Of a DNA stretch of 64,000 bases, positions 43,001 to 51,711 are shown piece by piece (the stretch's first letter is position 1; every line of letters starts with the position of its first letter). Source of the DNA: Streptomyces sp. NRRL F-5630 (GTDB taxonomy: Bacteria > Actinomycetota > Actinomycetes > Streptomycetales > Streptomycetaceae); contig NZ_JOGO01000033.1 in assembly GCF_000719475.1 (NCBI RefSeq), positions 1 through 64,000 on the forward strand, given 5' to 3'. The position numbers were made by a program, and so were the translations under genes. The notes beneath the pieces were generated by a model. It saw nothing but the letters and a program-made list of their open reading frames with translations. It ran no database searches and was not told the DNA's origin.

Positions 43001-43735
43001 GTGGACCTTGATGCGGAGGATCTTGCCGCGCAGGTCGTTGGTGTTGCTCGCCGAACGCTGGGCGTCGAAGGCCGGGTTGCGGCTCGCGCGCTCGTCGATC
43101 GGGGTGTAGCCGTCGGAGGCGAAGGGGTTGGTGTCGTCGCCCGTCGACAGGTACAGGTTGCCGTCGGCGTCGAAGTCGATGTCACCGCCGACGTGGCAGC
43201 AGGTGCCGCGCGAGGTCTTGACGTCGAGGACCTTCTTCTCGCTCGCCTTGTCGAGGGTGCCGTCCTCGGCGAGCGTGAAGCGCGAGAGCTGGTTGACGCC
43301 GTCGAAGGGCTCGAAGTCGGCGGCGGTGCCGTTCTCGGGGGCGTCCCCGGCCGGGGTGTCGAGCGGCGGCGCGTAGTACAGGTAGATCGCGCGGTTCTCG
43401 GCGAAGTCCGGGTCGATGCCGACGCCCTGGAGACCTTCCTCGTCGTGCGAGTACACGTCGAGCTTGCCGGCCACCTTGGTGATGCCGTTCTTGTCGGTCA
43501 GGCGCAGGGTGCCGTCCCGCGAGGTGTGCAGGACGCTGCGGTCGGGGAGGACCGCGAGGGACATGGGCTCCCCGGTCTCCGCGGCACCCTTGGCGAGGGT
43601 CACCTGCTGGAACTCGGGGGTCTCGGGCTCGTCGGCGCCCGCGGGCTGTGCGACGAGGGTGAGGGATGCGGCGGTGAGCAGGGTTCCGGTGAAGAGCGCG
43701 AGACCTCTTCGGAATCCCTGGCGTTTCCTGTGCAC
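40058..43735 (-). CDS. secreted PQQ sugar dehydrogenase - PKD - CBM6 - ThuA - DUF1080 fusion
   Basis: The 1225-residue protein has a signal peptide (LALFTGTLLTAASLTLV...GADE). A sugar-dehydrogenase propeller spans about 45-480 (GLQGVGIDPDF, GTCCHVGGDIDFD, NDLRGKILRI, GFRNPFRLN). A PKD domain (about 495-580, SYSWDFGDG) is followed by an Ig-like stretch, CBM6 (about 690-820), ThuA (821-1040) and DUF1080 (about 1048-1225, NGQSLDGWKQ, YIGIQNHSD). All enzymatic parts seen as two proteins at 5.5-10.4 kb are joined here, minus the cupredoxin. GTG 43735 follows TGGAGG. It lies in a sugar ABC transporter locus and probably oxidises and processes an extracellular glycan or disaccharide. The substrate is unknown. 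Confidence 0.92.
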   Translation of the reverse strand: MHRKRQGFRRGLALFTGTLLTAASLTLVAQPAGADEPETPEFQQVTLAKGAAETGEPMSLAVLPDRSVLHTSRDGTLRLTDKNGITKVAGKLDVYSHDEEGLQGVGIDPDFAENRAIYLYYAPPLDTPAGDAPENGTAADFEPFDGVNQLSRFTLAEDGTLDKASEKKVLDVKTSRGTCCHVGGDIDFDADGNLYLSTGDDTNPFASDGYTPIDERASRNPAFDAQRSASNTNDLRGKILRIKVHEDGSYDIPEGNLFAPGTDKARPEIYAMGFRNPFRLNVDKETGIVYVGDYGPDAGAASPSRGPAGQVEFARVTKAGNFGWPYCTGKNDAYNDYDFATGQSGATFDCAAPKNDSPNNTGLTDLPPAQEAWIPYDGGSVPEFGTGSESPMGGPVYRYDENLDSPVKFPEEYDGDFFAGEFGRQWIKRIEQDADGTVQSINDFPWSGTQVMDMAFGPDGALYVLDYGLSWFGGDENSALYRIENVTDGRAPVVEASANKTSGQSPLRVAFSAKGSDGDGDEISYSWDFGDGSKKVAGAEAAHTYRTDGTYTAVVTATDSTGLTATASVQVVVGNTAPTVKLEAPADGALFKFGDKIPFKVTVTDPEDGTIDCSKVTVRYILGHDSHGHPITSATGCEGTITAPADAEHDPNANIFGVIDAEYTDNGGGGQAKLTGHAQVQLQPRHRQAEHFNTSSGVKVYDKGQANGGRSVGDIDDGDWIAFSPYNLTGSKKLTARVASAGAGGYLEVRTGSPTGTLLGSTSVPKTGGWETFQNVDVKLAQVPKKSTSLYLVFKGATGQGSLFDIDDFEITSDTAVKGSKRLLVFSKTAGFRHDSIPEGVKALKELGAGSGITVDATEEAGQFTKNNLAKYDAVAFLSTTGDVLDADQQAAFEAYVKGGGGYMGVHAAADTEYDWKFYGGLVGAYFDSHPQIQEATVRAEGHDHPATESLKDAWQHTDEWYNYRTNPRSQAKVLATVDETSYSGGNMKGDHPIAWCQPYEGGRSFYTGLGHTKESYAEADFRAHLLGGMKYATGQVKANCKPNKDYRPLFNGQSLDGWKQAGPGKFSISDGALHSEGGMGLLWYQAKEFKSYSLKLDWRMRGDDNSGVFIGFPASDDPWSAVDKGYEVQIDATDADDRTTGSIYTFKSANLKLRDQALRPPGQWNSYEVKVQGERVQVYLNGTKINDFTNKDPERSLKDGYIGIQNHSDADHVSFRNIQIKELP

Positions 43736-44113
43736 GAGAGTGCCTCCACAGGGGGCCGGTCGTACGGGCGGGTGGCCCCGGGCGCGCCGTCGTCCGGGGC
43801 GTGCTGCGTGGTGCGTGGTGCGTACTGCCGTGGTGCCGTGGTGCGGGGTGGTGCTGTGCGGTGGTGCCGTGTGGTGGTGCCGTGTGTACCGCGAGATCCT
43901 GTACACGTTCAGGGACGGTAGTGGAGCTTTGTCCGCGCGGCATAGCCCTTGGACACAGGCGAGTTCGTCTTTTTCCCGCCGGAGGACAAAGGCGCGGGCG
44001 GGCAGCCCTGACCGGCCCGTGGCGGTCGGGGCCACGGGCCGGGGGCACCGGGCGCACCGCTCCGGGTCGCCCGGCCGGGAGGCGCGGGGGCACCGGAAGC
44101 GGGTGCGCCGGAG
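43736..44113. other. leader/promoter region of the fusion gene, with GTGGTGCC repeats
   Basis: The 378-bp gap has no gene. From about 43797 to 43885 it is a degenerate run of TGGTG/GTGCC units. Beyond it CTTTGTCC (43927-43934) and GGACAAAG (43984-43991) sit in inverse orientation about 50 bp apart. They resemble the box at 5433 and are candidate operator halves. Confidence 0.45.
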
Positions 44114-45118
44114 TCAGTCCTTGGTGCTGAAGGCCGCGTCGAAGGAGGCGGTGGGCCGCTCGTAGTCGTACGAGCGCATCCGGGCCAGCGCCTCGGGGGC
44201 GCCCTGGAGCCGGTCCATCCCGGCGTCCTCCCACTCGACCGACACGGGGCCCTCGTAGCCGATGGCGCCGAGCATCCGGAAGACGTCCTCCCAGGGCACG
44301 TCGCCGCGCCCGGCGGAGACGAAGTCCCAGCCCCTGCGCGGGTCGCCCCAGGGCAGGTGCGAGCCGAGGCGGCCGTTGCGCCCGTCGAGGCGCTTGCGGG
44401 CCTCCTTGCAGTCCACGTGGTAGATCCGGTCGCGGAAGTCGTAGAGGAAGCCGACCGGGTCGAGGTCCTGCCAGACGAAGTGGCTCGGGTCGAAGTTGAG
44501 GCCGAAGGCCGGACGGTGGTCGACGGCCTCCAGGGCGCGCACGGTCGTCCAGTAGTCGTACGCGATCTCGCTCGGGTGCACCTCGTGGGCGAAGCGCACG
44601 CCCTCCTGGTCGAAGACGTCCAGGATCGGGTTCCAGCGCGCGGCGAAGTCCTCGTAGCCGCGGTCGATCATGCCTTCGGGGACGGGCGGGAACATCGCGA
44701 CGAGGTGCCAGATCGAGGAGCCCGTGAAGCCGATGACGGTGTCCACGCCGAGCGCGGCGGCGGCCCGCGCGGTGTTCTTCATCTCCTCGGCCGCGCGCTG
44801 CCGCACGCCCTCCGGCTCGCCGTCGCCCCATACGCGGGCGGGCAGGATGTTCTGGTGCCGTTCGTCGATGGGGTGGTCGCACACGCCCTGCCCGGACATG
44901 TGGTTCGAGACGGCGAACACCTTCAGCCCGTACTTGTCGAGCAGTGCCTTGCGCGAGGGGATGTAGCCCGGGTCGTTCAGCGCCTTGTCGACCTCGAAGT
45001 GGTCTCCCCAGCAGGCGAGTTCGAGACCGTCGTAACCGAAGTCCCGAGCCAGTTCGCAGACCTTCTCCAGAGGCAGGTCCGCCCACTGGCCGGTGAAGAG
45101 TGTGTAGTCACGTGACAT
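44114..45118 (-). CDS. TIM-barrel sugar-phosphate isomerase/epimerase
   Basis: The 334-residue protein has the AP-endonuclease-2 fold: [44 protein letters not shown] (metal glutamate), [12 protein letters not shown] (aspartate/histidine), [12 protein letters not shown] and [11 protein letters not shown]. Members paired with Gfo/Idh/MocA dehydrogenases and ribose-type ABC transporters act on polyols and keto-sugars. There is no signal peptide, so it works inside the cell. The gene begins 14 bp after the dehydrogenase stop. Confidence 0.88.
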   Translation of the reverse strand: MSRDYTLFTGQWADLPLEKVCELARDFGYDGLELACWGDHFEVDKALNDPGYIPSRKALLDKYGLKVFAVSNHMSGQGVCDHPIDERHQNILPARVWGDGEPEGVRQRAAEEMKNTARAAAALGVDTVIGFTGSSIWHLVAMFPPVPEGMIDRGYEDFAARWNPILDVFDQEGVRFAHEVHPSEIAYDYWTTVRALEAVDHRPAFGLNFDPSHFVWQDLDPVGFLYDFRDRIYHVDCKEARKRLDGRNGRLGSHLPWGDPRRGWDFVSAGRGDVPWEDVFRMLGAIGYEGPVSVEWEDAGMDRLQGAPEALARMRSYDYERPTASFDAAFSTKD

Positions 45119-45131
45119 GCGAGGCCCTTTC

Positions 45132-46352
45132 TCAGGAGGTCTGCTGGGGCACGGGGGTGTAGACGGAGTTCTTCGCGGCGCTCTCCTCCACCGCGGCCAG
45201 CACCCGCTGCACCTGGAGCCCGTCCTCGAAGGTGGGCTCCGGCTGCTCGCCGGTGGCGAGGGCGTGCACGAGGTCGCGCGCCTGGTGGACGAAGGTGTGT
45301 TCGTAGCCGAGGCCGTGGCCCGGCGGCCACCAGGCGTGCAGGTAGGGGTGTTCCGGCTCGGTGACGAGGATGCGGCGGAAGCCGCTCGTCGGGGCCGGCT
45401 CGGTGTGGTCGTGGAAGGACAGCTCGTTGAGCCGCTCCAGGTCGAAGGAGAGCGAGCCCTTGGAGCCGTTGAGTTCGAGCGTCAGCGCGTTCTTGCGGCC
45501 CGCGGCGACGCGGGTCGCCTCGAAGGAGGCGAGGGCGCCCGAGGCCGTGCGGCCGATGAAGAGGGCCGCGTCGTCCACGGTGACCGGGCCGAGGCGCCCG
45601 CCCTGGCCCGTGCTGCCGAGCCACGCTCCGGCCCCCTCGGGGACGGGGCGCTCGGTCGTGAAGGTCTCCGTGAGCGCGGAGACGCCGACGAGTGGTTCGC
45701 CCGTGAGGTACTGCGCGAGGTCCACGATGTGCGCGCCGAGGTCGCCGAGCGCGCCGGAACCGGCCTTGCTCTTGTCCAGGCGCCAGGTGAGCGGGGACGC
45801 GGGGTCGGTCAGCCAGTCCTGGAGGTAGGTGACGCGGACGTGCCGCAGCGTGCCGAGGCGGCCTTCGGCGACGAGCTGCCGGGCGAAGGCGGCGGCGGGC
45901 ACGCGGCGGTAGTTGAAGCCGATCATCGCGAGCTGTCCGCGCGCGCGGGCCGCGCGGGCCGCCTCGACCATGGCCTCGGCCTCGGCGACCGTGTTCGCGA
46001 GCGGCTTCTCGCACAGCACGTGCTTGCCGGCCTCCAGGGCCGCGATGGCGATCTCGGCGTGGCTGTCGCCCGGGGTGCAGATGTCGACGAGGTCGACGTC
46101 CTCACGGGCGATCAGCGCCCGCCAGTCCGTCTCGGCCGCCGCCCAGCCCAGTTGCCGGGCCGCCTCCGTCACGGCCGCCGCGTCGCGCCCGCACAGGGCG
46201 GCCAGTTCGGGCCGCAGCGGGAGCGCGAAGACCCGCCCCGCGGTGCGCCAGCCCTGGGAGTGCGCGGCGCCCATGAAGGCGTATCCGACCATCCCCACGC
46301 CGAGGCGCGGCGGGCTCGCGGCCGACTCGTCCTCGTGCTCCGTAGTGCTCAT
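45132..46352 (-). CDS. Gfo/Idh/MocA-family oxidoreductase
   Basis: The 406-residue protein has an N-terminal Rossmann fold ([19 protein letters not shown]), the [30 protein letters not shown] motif with the conserved EKP lysine, and the C-terminal alpha/beta domain ([24 protein letters not shown]). These enzymes oxidise sugars or polyols, often at C3, with NAD(P). A strong AAGGAGG lies before the ATG. It sits between the binding protein and isomerase genes, a typical catabolic order. Confidence 0.92.
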   Translation of the reverse strand: MSTTEHEDESAASPPRLGVGMVGYAFMGAAHSQGWRTAGRVFALPLRPELAALCGRDAAAVTEAARQLGWAAAETDWRALIAREDVDLVDICTPGDSHAEIAIAALEAGKHVLCEKPLANTVAEAEAMVEAARAARARGQLAMIGFNYRRVPAAAFARQLVAEGRLGTLRHVRVTYLQDWLTDPASPLTWRLDKSKAGSGALGDLGAHIVDLAQYLTGEPLVGVSALTETFTTERPVPEGAGAWLGSTGQGGRLGPVTVDDAALFIGRTASGALASFEATRVAAGRKNALTLELNGSKGSLSFDLERLNELSFHDHTEPAPTSGFRRILVTEPEHPYLHAWWPPGHGLGYEHTFVHQARDLVHALATGEQPEPTFEDGLQVQRVLAAVEESAAKNSVYTPVPQQTS

Positions 46353-46428
46353 CCGGTCATTCCTCCTTGGCGAGATACGAGTGGGGGGCCGGCCCCGCCG
46401 GGGTCAACCCCCCTGCTGCCGCGCGGGC

Positions 46429-47469
46429 CTACTTGAAGCCGGTCGACAGGTACTGGTCGATGTTGGTCTTGTCGACCACGGCCGAGTAGAGGGTCAGCTG
46501 GGTCGGGATCTCGGCCTCGGAGAGGCCGGAGACGCCCTTGCCCTGGCCGAGGGCGCGGGCGAGGTCGATCGCGGAGGCCGCCATCGTCGGCGGGTAGAGA
46601 ACGGTGGCCTTGAGCACGCCGTCGTCCGCCTTGATGTGGTCCATCGCGGAGCGGGCACCGGCGCCGCCGACCATGATGAAGCCGTCGCGGCCCGCCTGCT
46701 CGATGGCCTGGAGGGCGCCGACGCCCTGGTCGTCGTCGTGGTTCCAGCAGGCGTCGAAGGACTTCTGCGCCTGCAGGAGCTGGGCCATCTTGGACTGGCC
46801 CGACTCGACGGTGAACTCGGCGGCCTGGCGGGCGACCTTCTTGATGTTCGGGTAGTTCTTCAGGGCGTCGTCGAAGCCCTTGGTGCGCTGCCGGGTCAGC
46901 TCCAGGCTGTCGGTGCCCGCGAGTTCGATGACTTTAGCGTTCTTCTTGTCCTTGAGCTGCTCGCCGATCCAGCGCCCGGCGTTGAGGCCCATCCCGTAGT
47001 TGTCGCCGCCGACCCAGCAGCGGTACGCCTGCGGGGTGTCGAAGATGCGGTCCAGGTTGACCACGGGGATTCCGGCGCGCATCGCCTTGAGCCCGGCCTG
47101 CGTGAGGGCCTTGCCGTCGGCGGGGAGGATGACGAGGACGTCGACCTTCTTGTTGATGAGGGTGTCGATCTGGCCGATCTGGGTGGCCGTGTCGTTGGAG
47201 CCCTCGGTCTTCTCGAAGGTGATGTCGGAGTACTTCTTCGCCCGCTCGGTGGCCTGGACGTTGATGGCGTTGAGCCAGCCGTGGTCGGCCTGGGGCCCCG
47301 CGAAGCCGATCGTGACGTGCTTGCCCGACTCCTCGGCGGCCGGGGCCGCGTCGGTCTTCTCCTCCTTGGCCTCGGCCGGCTCGTTGCTGGTGCAGGCGGC
47401 GAGCAGCGCGGTCGCGCCGACCGCGACACCACCGAAGAGGAGTCCTCTGCGGCTCGTGGCGTGTGACAT
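46429..47469 (-). CDS. ribose-type ABC transporter sugar-binding lipoprotein
   Basis: The 346-residue protein has a twin-arginine-like lipoprotein signal (SRRGLLFGG; lipobox LLAAC with Cys26). A periplasmic-binding-protein family 4 fold follows (HVTIGFAGPQADHGWLNAI, DVLVILPADGKAL, AGIPVVNLDRIFD, CWNHDDDQGVGALQAI). It captures the sugar for the ATPase and permease encoded upstream. Ligand unknown; aromatic residues and the NLDR motif point to a pentose, hexose or polyol. Confidence 0.93.
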   Translation of the reverse strand: MSHATSRRGLLFGGVAVGATALLAACTSNEPAEAKEEKTDAAPAAEESGKHVTIGFAGPQADHGWLNAINVQATERAKKYSDITFEKTEGSNDTATQIGQIDTLINKKVDVLVILPADGKALTQAGLKAMRAGIPVVNLDRIFDTPQAYRCWVGGDNYGMGLNAGRWIGEQLKDKKNAKVIELAGTDSLELTRQRTKGFDDALKNYPNIKKVARQAAEFTVESGQSKMAQLLQAQKSFDACWNHDDDQGVGALQAIEQAGRDGFIMVGGAGARSAMDHIKADDGVLKATVLYPPTMAASAIDLARALGQGKGVSGLSEAEIPTQLTLYSAVVDKTNIDQYLSTGFK

Positions 47470-47563
47470 GGCGGTGACCCTTCCCGTAGGGCGTGTACTG
47501 CGAGGGCGGTGGAGTGGTGCGGGGATGCGTGTGCGGGGGGTGCGGCGGCGTGGGGCCGCGCGG

Positions 47564-48607
47564 TCAGGTGTCGCGGGCGTCGCGGCGCTGGACGAGGACG
47601 GCGATGACGATGATGGCGCCCTTGGCGATCTGCTGGACGTCCGTCTGGAGGTTGTTGAGCGCGAAGATGTTGTTGATCGTGGTGAAGATCAGCACGCCGA
47701 GCACGGAGCCGACGATCGTGCCGCGCCCGCCGCTGAGCAGGGTGCCGCCGATGATCGCGGCGGCGATGGCGTCGAGTTCGTACAGGTTGCCGTTGGTGCT
47801 CTGGCCGGAGCCCACCAGGACGACGAGCAGGAAGGCGGCGATGCCGCAGCACAGTCCCGAGAGCAGGTAGAGGTAGAGGCGCTGGCGGCGGACGTCGATC
47901 CCGGCGAGGCGGGCCGCCTCGGGGTTGGAACCGACCGCGACGCTGCGCCGCCCGAAGGTCGTGCGGTTCAGAAGGAGCCAGCCCACGACCACGACGGCGA
48001 GGAAGACGATCACGAGGGGCGGGATGCCGAGCACGTAGTTCTCGCGCCGGCCGAGGTCGAGCACGGACTTCACGGAGACGATCTGCGTCTGGCCGTCGGT
48101 GATCTGGAGGGCGAGCCCGCGCGCCGAGGCGAGCATCGCGAGCGTCGCGATGAACGGGACGAGCCGCCCGTACGCGACGAGCACCCCGTTGATGAGCCCG
48201 CAGGCGAGCCCGACGAGGAGCGCGGTGAACAGGATGCCCCAGAAGCCGTACTCCTGCGTCGCGACGGTCGTCGCCCACACCGAGGCCAGCGCGACGATCG
48301 CGCCGACCGAGAGGTCGATGCCGCCGGAGATGATGACGAAGGTGACCCCGACCACGACGACCCCGATGACCGAGGACTGGGTCAGGATCAGCTGGAGGTT
48401 CGAGGTCGCGATGAACTGGTCCGGCTTGGTGATGGCGCCCACCAGGGCGAGCGCCACGAGGACGCCGACGAGCGTGAGCGTGCGCCCGTCCCAGCGGACC
48501 AGGCGCTTGGCGGGGACGGGCTTCGGGGCCGTCCCCGGGGACTTCTCGGGCGGTGCGGCGGCGGTTCCCGTGCCGTCTTCGCGCGCGGGTGAGGCGGGCT
48601 GCGTCAT
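47564..48607 (-). CDS. ribose-type ABC transporter permease
   Basis: The 347-residue protein has a Pro-rich cytoplasmic N-terminus and about nine membrane segments, with the RbsC-type motifs ITKPDQFIATSNLQLIL, GVTFVIISGGIDLSVGAIVAL, GLINGVLVAYGRLVPFIATL and GSNPEAARLAGIDV. ATG 48607 overlaps the ATPase stop as ATGA. It forms the channel for sugar uptake. Confidence 0.95.
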   Translation of the reverse strand: MTQPASPAREDGTGTAAAPPEKSPGTAPKPVPAKRLVRWDGRTLTLVGVLVALALVGAITKPDQFIATSNLQLILTQSSVIGVVVVGVTFVIISGGIDLSVGAIVALASVWATTVATQEYGFWGILFTALLVGLACGLINGVLVAYGRLVPFIATLAMLASARGLALQITDGQTQIVSVKSVLDLGRRENYVLGIPPLVIVFLAVVVVGWLLLNRTTFGRRSVAVGSNPEAARLAGIDVRRQRLYLYLLSGLCCGIAAFLLVVLVGSGQSTNGNLYELDAIAAAIIGGTLLSGGRGTIVGSVLGVLIFTTINNIFALNNLQTDVQQIAKGAIIVIAVLVQRRDARDT

Positions 48608-50148
48608 GACGCCGGGCTCCCTTCCATGACGAGGTCGAGTACGCGGGATTCGTCGAGTTCCTGGGCGGGCGCCGTGTGCACCACGGTGCCTTCGCGCAGG
48701 ACGAGGACACGGTCGGCGAGCCCCAGGACCTCGGGGACCTCGCTGGAGACGAGCAGGACGGCGAGACCGTCGTCGGCGAGCCTGCGGATGACGGCGTACA
48801 GCTCGGCGCGCGCTCCGACGTCGACGCCGCGCGTCGGCTCGTCGAGCAGCAGCACCTTGCAGCCGCGCAGCAACCAGCGTGCCAGGACGGCCTTCTGCTG
48901 ATTGCCTCCGGAGAGGGTGCGCACCTGCGCGTCGGGGTTGTCGGGGCGCAGCGACAGTTCGCGGGTGGCGGCGCGGGCCGCCGCGCGCTCCTTGCCGCGC
49001 TCGATCCAGCCGCCCTTCGAGAAGCGCGAGAGCGTCGAGATCGAGACGTTGCGCGTGACGGATTCGAGGCCGAGGAGGGCCTGTGCCTTGCGCTCCTCGG
49101 GCGCGAGCCCGATCCCGGCGCGGACGGCGGAGCGCACGCTGCCCGGGCGCAGGGCCTGCCCGTCCACGGTGACGGTCCCGCTCGTGGGCTTGCGCGCCCC
49201 GTACACCGTCTCCAGGATCTCCGAGCGTCCCGAGCCGACGAGACCCGCGAGGCCGACGATCTCCCCGGCTCGCACCTCGAAGTCGACGGGGGCGAACTCC
49301 CCGTCCCTGCTGAGGTTCTCGACCTTGAGCACGGTGGCACCCGGCGCCTCGGTGGGGCGCGCGGGGAAGACGTACTCGACCTTGCGGCCCGTCATGAGCG
49401 AGACGACCTCGCTCGTCGGCGTGGACTCGGCGGGCAGCCCGCCCGCGACCGCGCGGCCGTCCTTGAGGACGGTGACCCGGTCGCCGATGCGGCGGATCTC
49501 TTCCAGGCGGTGCGAGATGTAGACGACGGCGACGCCGTCGGAGGTGAGGTCGGCGACGATGCGGAAGAGGTTCTCGACCTCGTCCGGGTCGAGCGCGGCC
49601 GAGGGCTCGTCCATGACGATGAGCCGTACGTCGTGCGAGAGCGCGCGGGCCATCGAGACGATCTGCTGGTGCGCGGCGGAGAGCTTGCCGACGAGGACGC
49701 CCGGGTCGATCTCGGGGTGGCCGAGGCGGGCGAGGAGTGTGCTCGCCTCGGCACGGGCGGAGCCGGGACGCACCACGAAACCGGCGCTGGTGCGCTCGTG
49801 GCCGAGGAAGATGTTCTCGGCCACCGAGAGGTGCTCGACGAGGTCGAGTTCCTGGTAGATCGTGGCGATTCCCAACGCCATGGCGGCGCTGGGGGACTTG
49901 AGGGTCACTTCCTCGCCGCGCCAGACGATGGTGCCCTCGTCGGGCTGGTGGGCGCCCGCGAGCACCTTGATGAGGGTGGACTTCCCGGCGCCGTTCTGGC
50001 CGAGCAGGCAGTGCACCTCCCCCGGGCGCACGTCGAGGTCGACGCCGTCGAGGGCGCGGACGCCGGGAAAGGCTTTGGTGATGCCGGTCATCGTGAGGAG
50101 GCTCGCCTGCGGCGGGCTCTCTTCCGAGTGGTGGTGCGCTGGTGCCAT
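48604..50148 (-). CDS. ribose-type ABC transporter ATPase (two fused nucleotide-binding domains)
   Basis: The 514-residue protein has two NBDs as in RbsA/XylG. The first has GQNGAGKST, KLSAAHQQIVSMARAL and LIVMDEPSAALD. The second has a degenerate Walker A (GLVGSGRSE), LSGGNQQKAVLARWL and VLLLDEPTRGVD. ATG 50148 (MAPAHHHSEE) with GAGGGGACC upstream is preferred over a longer frame. It powers the permease encoded immediately downstream. Confidence 0.95.
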   Translation of the reverse strand: MAPAHHHSEESPPQASLLTMTGITKAFPGVRALDGVDLDVRPGEVHCLLGQNGAGKSTLIKVLAGAHQPDEGTIVWRGEEVTLKSPSAAMALGIATIYQELDLVEHLSVAENIFLGHERTSAGFVVRPGSARAEASTLLARLGHPEIDPGVLVGKLSAAHQQIVSMARALSHDVRLIVMDEPSAALDPDEVENLFRIVADLTSDGVAVVYISHRLEEIRRIGDRVTVLKDGRAVAGGLPAESTPTSEVVSLMTGRKVEYVFPARPTEAPGATVLKVENLSRDGEFAPVDFEVRAGEIVGLAGLVGSGRSEILETVYGARKPTSGTVTVDGQALRPGSVRSAVRAGIGLAPEERKAQALLGLESVTRNVSISTLSRFSKGGWIERGKERAAARAATRELSLRPDNPDAQVRTLSGGNQQKAVLARWLLRGCKVLLLDEPTRGVDVGARAELYAVIRRLADDGLAVLLVSSEVPEVLGLADRVLVLREGTVVHTAPAQELDESRVLDLVMEGSPAS

Positions 50149-50520
50149 AGCGAGGGTCCCCTCGGGAATACGGGTGCGCTGTGGGCGTGGCGTGGTGCGG
50201 GCTGCCGCGCGCGGGGGTGTCCCCCGGACCCGTCGCGCGGTGCTCCGCCCCACGCCCCGCTCCCCGGGTGCCGGAGGGGCCGTCTTCTCGGTGCGGGTGG
50301 TGAACGCGTGGTGCGGCGGGTCGGGAGTGCGGCTGTTTTCGGGCGTGGCTGATGACGGCGCGGCTCGGGCGGTGGTGCGAGTCGGGCGAGTGGTGCGAGT
50401 CGGGAGAGTCGTGCGGCTCGGGCGGACGTGCGAGTCGTGCGAGTGGTGCGGCTCGGGCAGTGGTGCGAGTCGGGCGGTGGTGCGGGTGGCGCTGTACCTG
50501 AGGTGCCGGCCCTTTCGGGG
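50149..50520. other. promoter region of the sugar ABC operon with ~17-bp tandem repeats
   Basis: The 372-bp gap is gene-free. About 50353-50488 consists of seven or so imperfect copies of GTGGTGCGAGTCGGGCG, 17-18 bp each. The part nearer the ATPase gene is plain GC-rich sequence. Open frames through the repeats give VRVGR-like peptides and lack a ribosome binding site. Confidence 0.5.
50353..50488. repeat. imperfect ~17-bp tandem repeat (GTGGTGCGAGTCGGGCG)
   Basis: Copies begin near 50372, 50390, 50408, 50425, 50443 and 50460, with further partial copies at the ends. Substitutions affect mainly A/G and T/C positions. The array lies between the ROK stop and the ABC operon start, in that operon's upstream region. 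Confidence 0.6.
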
Positions 50521-51711
50521 TCAGGCCGGGGAGAAGAGGTGGTCGCTGATGAGGCGGGCGCCGCCGATGACTCCGGAGGCCGGGCCCAACTCGCCCAGGA
50601 CGATGGGCAGGTTGCCCGTGGCGAGGGGCAGGGACTGGCGGTAGACCTGGGTCCTGATGGCGGCGAGCAGGGTGTGGCCGAGGCCGGTGACCCCGCCGCC
50701 GATCACCACGAGTCCCGGGTTGAAGAAGCTGACGAGCGAGGCGATCACCTGTCCGGTGTGGTCGCCTCCGGAGCGGATGAGGTCGAGGGCCGCGGTGTCG
50801 CCCGCCGCCGCTGCCGCCGCCACGTCGGCCGCGCTGAGCGCGCCCTGCGTGTGGAGGCGTTCGGCGAGCACGGGCGAGCGGCCGTCGCGGGCCGCGTCCT
50901 CCGCGTCGCGGGCGAGCGCCGCACCGCTGAAGTGAGCTTCCAGGCAGCCTCGGTTGCCGCAGGCGCAGGGCCTGCCCTCGGGCTCGACCTGGATGTGCCC
51001 TATGTCGCCCGCGCTGCCTGTGGTGCCCCGGTAGACCTCGCCGCCGACGACGATCCCGCACCCGATACCCGTGCCGATCTTGACGCACAGGAAGTCACCG
51101 GCGGAGCGGGCGACTCCGGCATGCTGCTCGCCGAGCGCCATGAGGTTCACGTCGTTGTCGACCATGACGGGGCAGCCGAGTTCCTGGCTCAGGACCTCGC
51201 GGACGGGGTAGCCGTCCCAGCCGGGCATGATCGGTGGCGCGACGGGCACGCCCTCGGGGAAGCGGACCGGTCCCGGCACGCCGATGCCGGCGCCGTCGAA
51301 ACCGTCGGCGAAGCCCGATGCCCGCAACTTCGCCGCCATGGCGAGGACTTGCTCGAAGACCGCGACCGGTCCCTCGCGGACGTCCATGGGGTGCGTGATG
51401 TGCCCCAGGATCTCCAGCTCGGCGTTGGTCACGGCGACGTCGATCGAGGTGGCCCCGATGTCGACGCCGAGGAAGCGGAGTCCGGGCGCGAGCCGGATGT
51501 TGTGCGAGCGCCGGCCGCCCCGGGAGGCGGCGAGCCCGTCGGCCACGACGAGCCCGGTCTCCAGGAGCCGGTCCACCTCGACGGCCAGCTTGGACCGCGA
51601 GAGGTCGACCTGGTCACCGAGCTGGGCGCGGGAGTTGGGGCCCCCGTCGCGCAGCAGTCGCAGTAAGCGTGCCTGATGCGTGTTGGCGGGTCGTGCTGTC
51701 ATGCGTCTCAC
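50521..51711 (-). CDS. ROK-family transcription regulator
   Basis: The 396-residue protein has an N-terminal winged helix (HQARLLRLLRDGGPNSRAQLGDQVDLSRSKLAVEVDRLLETG, read in parts). A ROK sugar-kinase-like domain follows with FLGVDIGATSIDVAV, the zinc site GHIQVEPEGRPCACGNRGCLEA (CxCx4C) and IGGGV. Repressors of this kind release DNA on binding a sugar. It heads the 20-kb leftward block and most likely controls the ABC transporter and catabolic genes. GTG 51711 with GGGAGG upstream is chosen; ATG 51702 is an alternative. Confidence 0.93.
   Translation of the reverse strand: MRRMTARPANTHQARLLRLLRDGGPNSRAQLGDQVDLSRSKLAVEVDRLLETGLVVADGLAASRGGRRSHNIRLAPGLRFLGVDIGATSIDVAVTNAELEILGHITHPMDVREGPVAVFEQVLAMAAKLRASGFADGFDGAGIGVPGPVRFPEGVPVAPPIMPGWDGYPVREVLSQELGCPVMVDNDVNLMALGEQHAGVARSAGDFLCVKIGTGIGCGIVVGGEVYRGTTGSAGDIGHIQVEPEGRPCACGNRGCLEAHFSGAALARDAEDAARDGRSPVLAERLHTQGALSAADVAAAAAAGDTAALDLIRSGGDHTGQVIASLVSFFNPGLVVIGGGVTGLGHTLLAAIRTQVYRQSLPLATGNLPIVLGELGPASGVIGGARLISDHLFSPA

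Noticed and set aside
39458-43921. A 1487-codon open frame on the plus strand
   Set aside because: It mirrors the fusion gene on the opposite strand. Its composition (V, G, R, L, E) is that of a reverse-complement shadow and no motif is recognisable.
50353-50488. Protein-coding repeat (VRVGR-like peptides)
   Set aside because: No ribosome binding site or homologous domain is seen, and the unit length varies between 17 and 18 bp, which breaks the frame.
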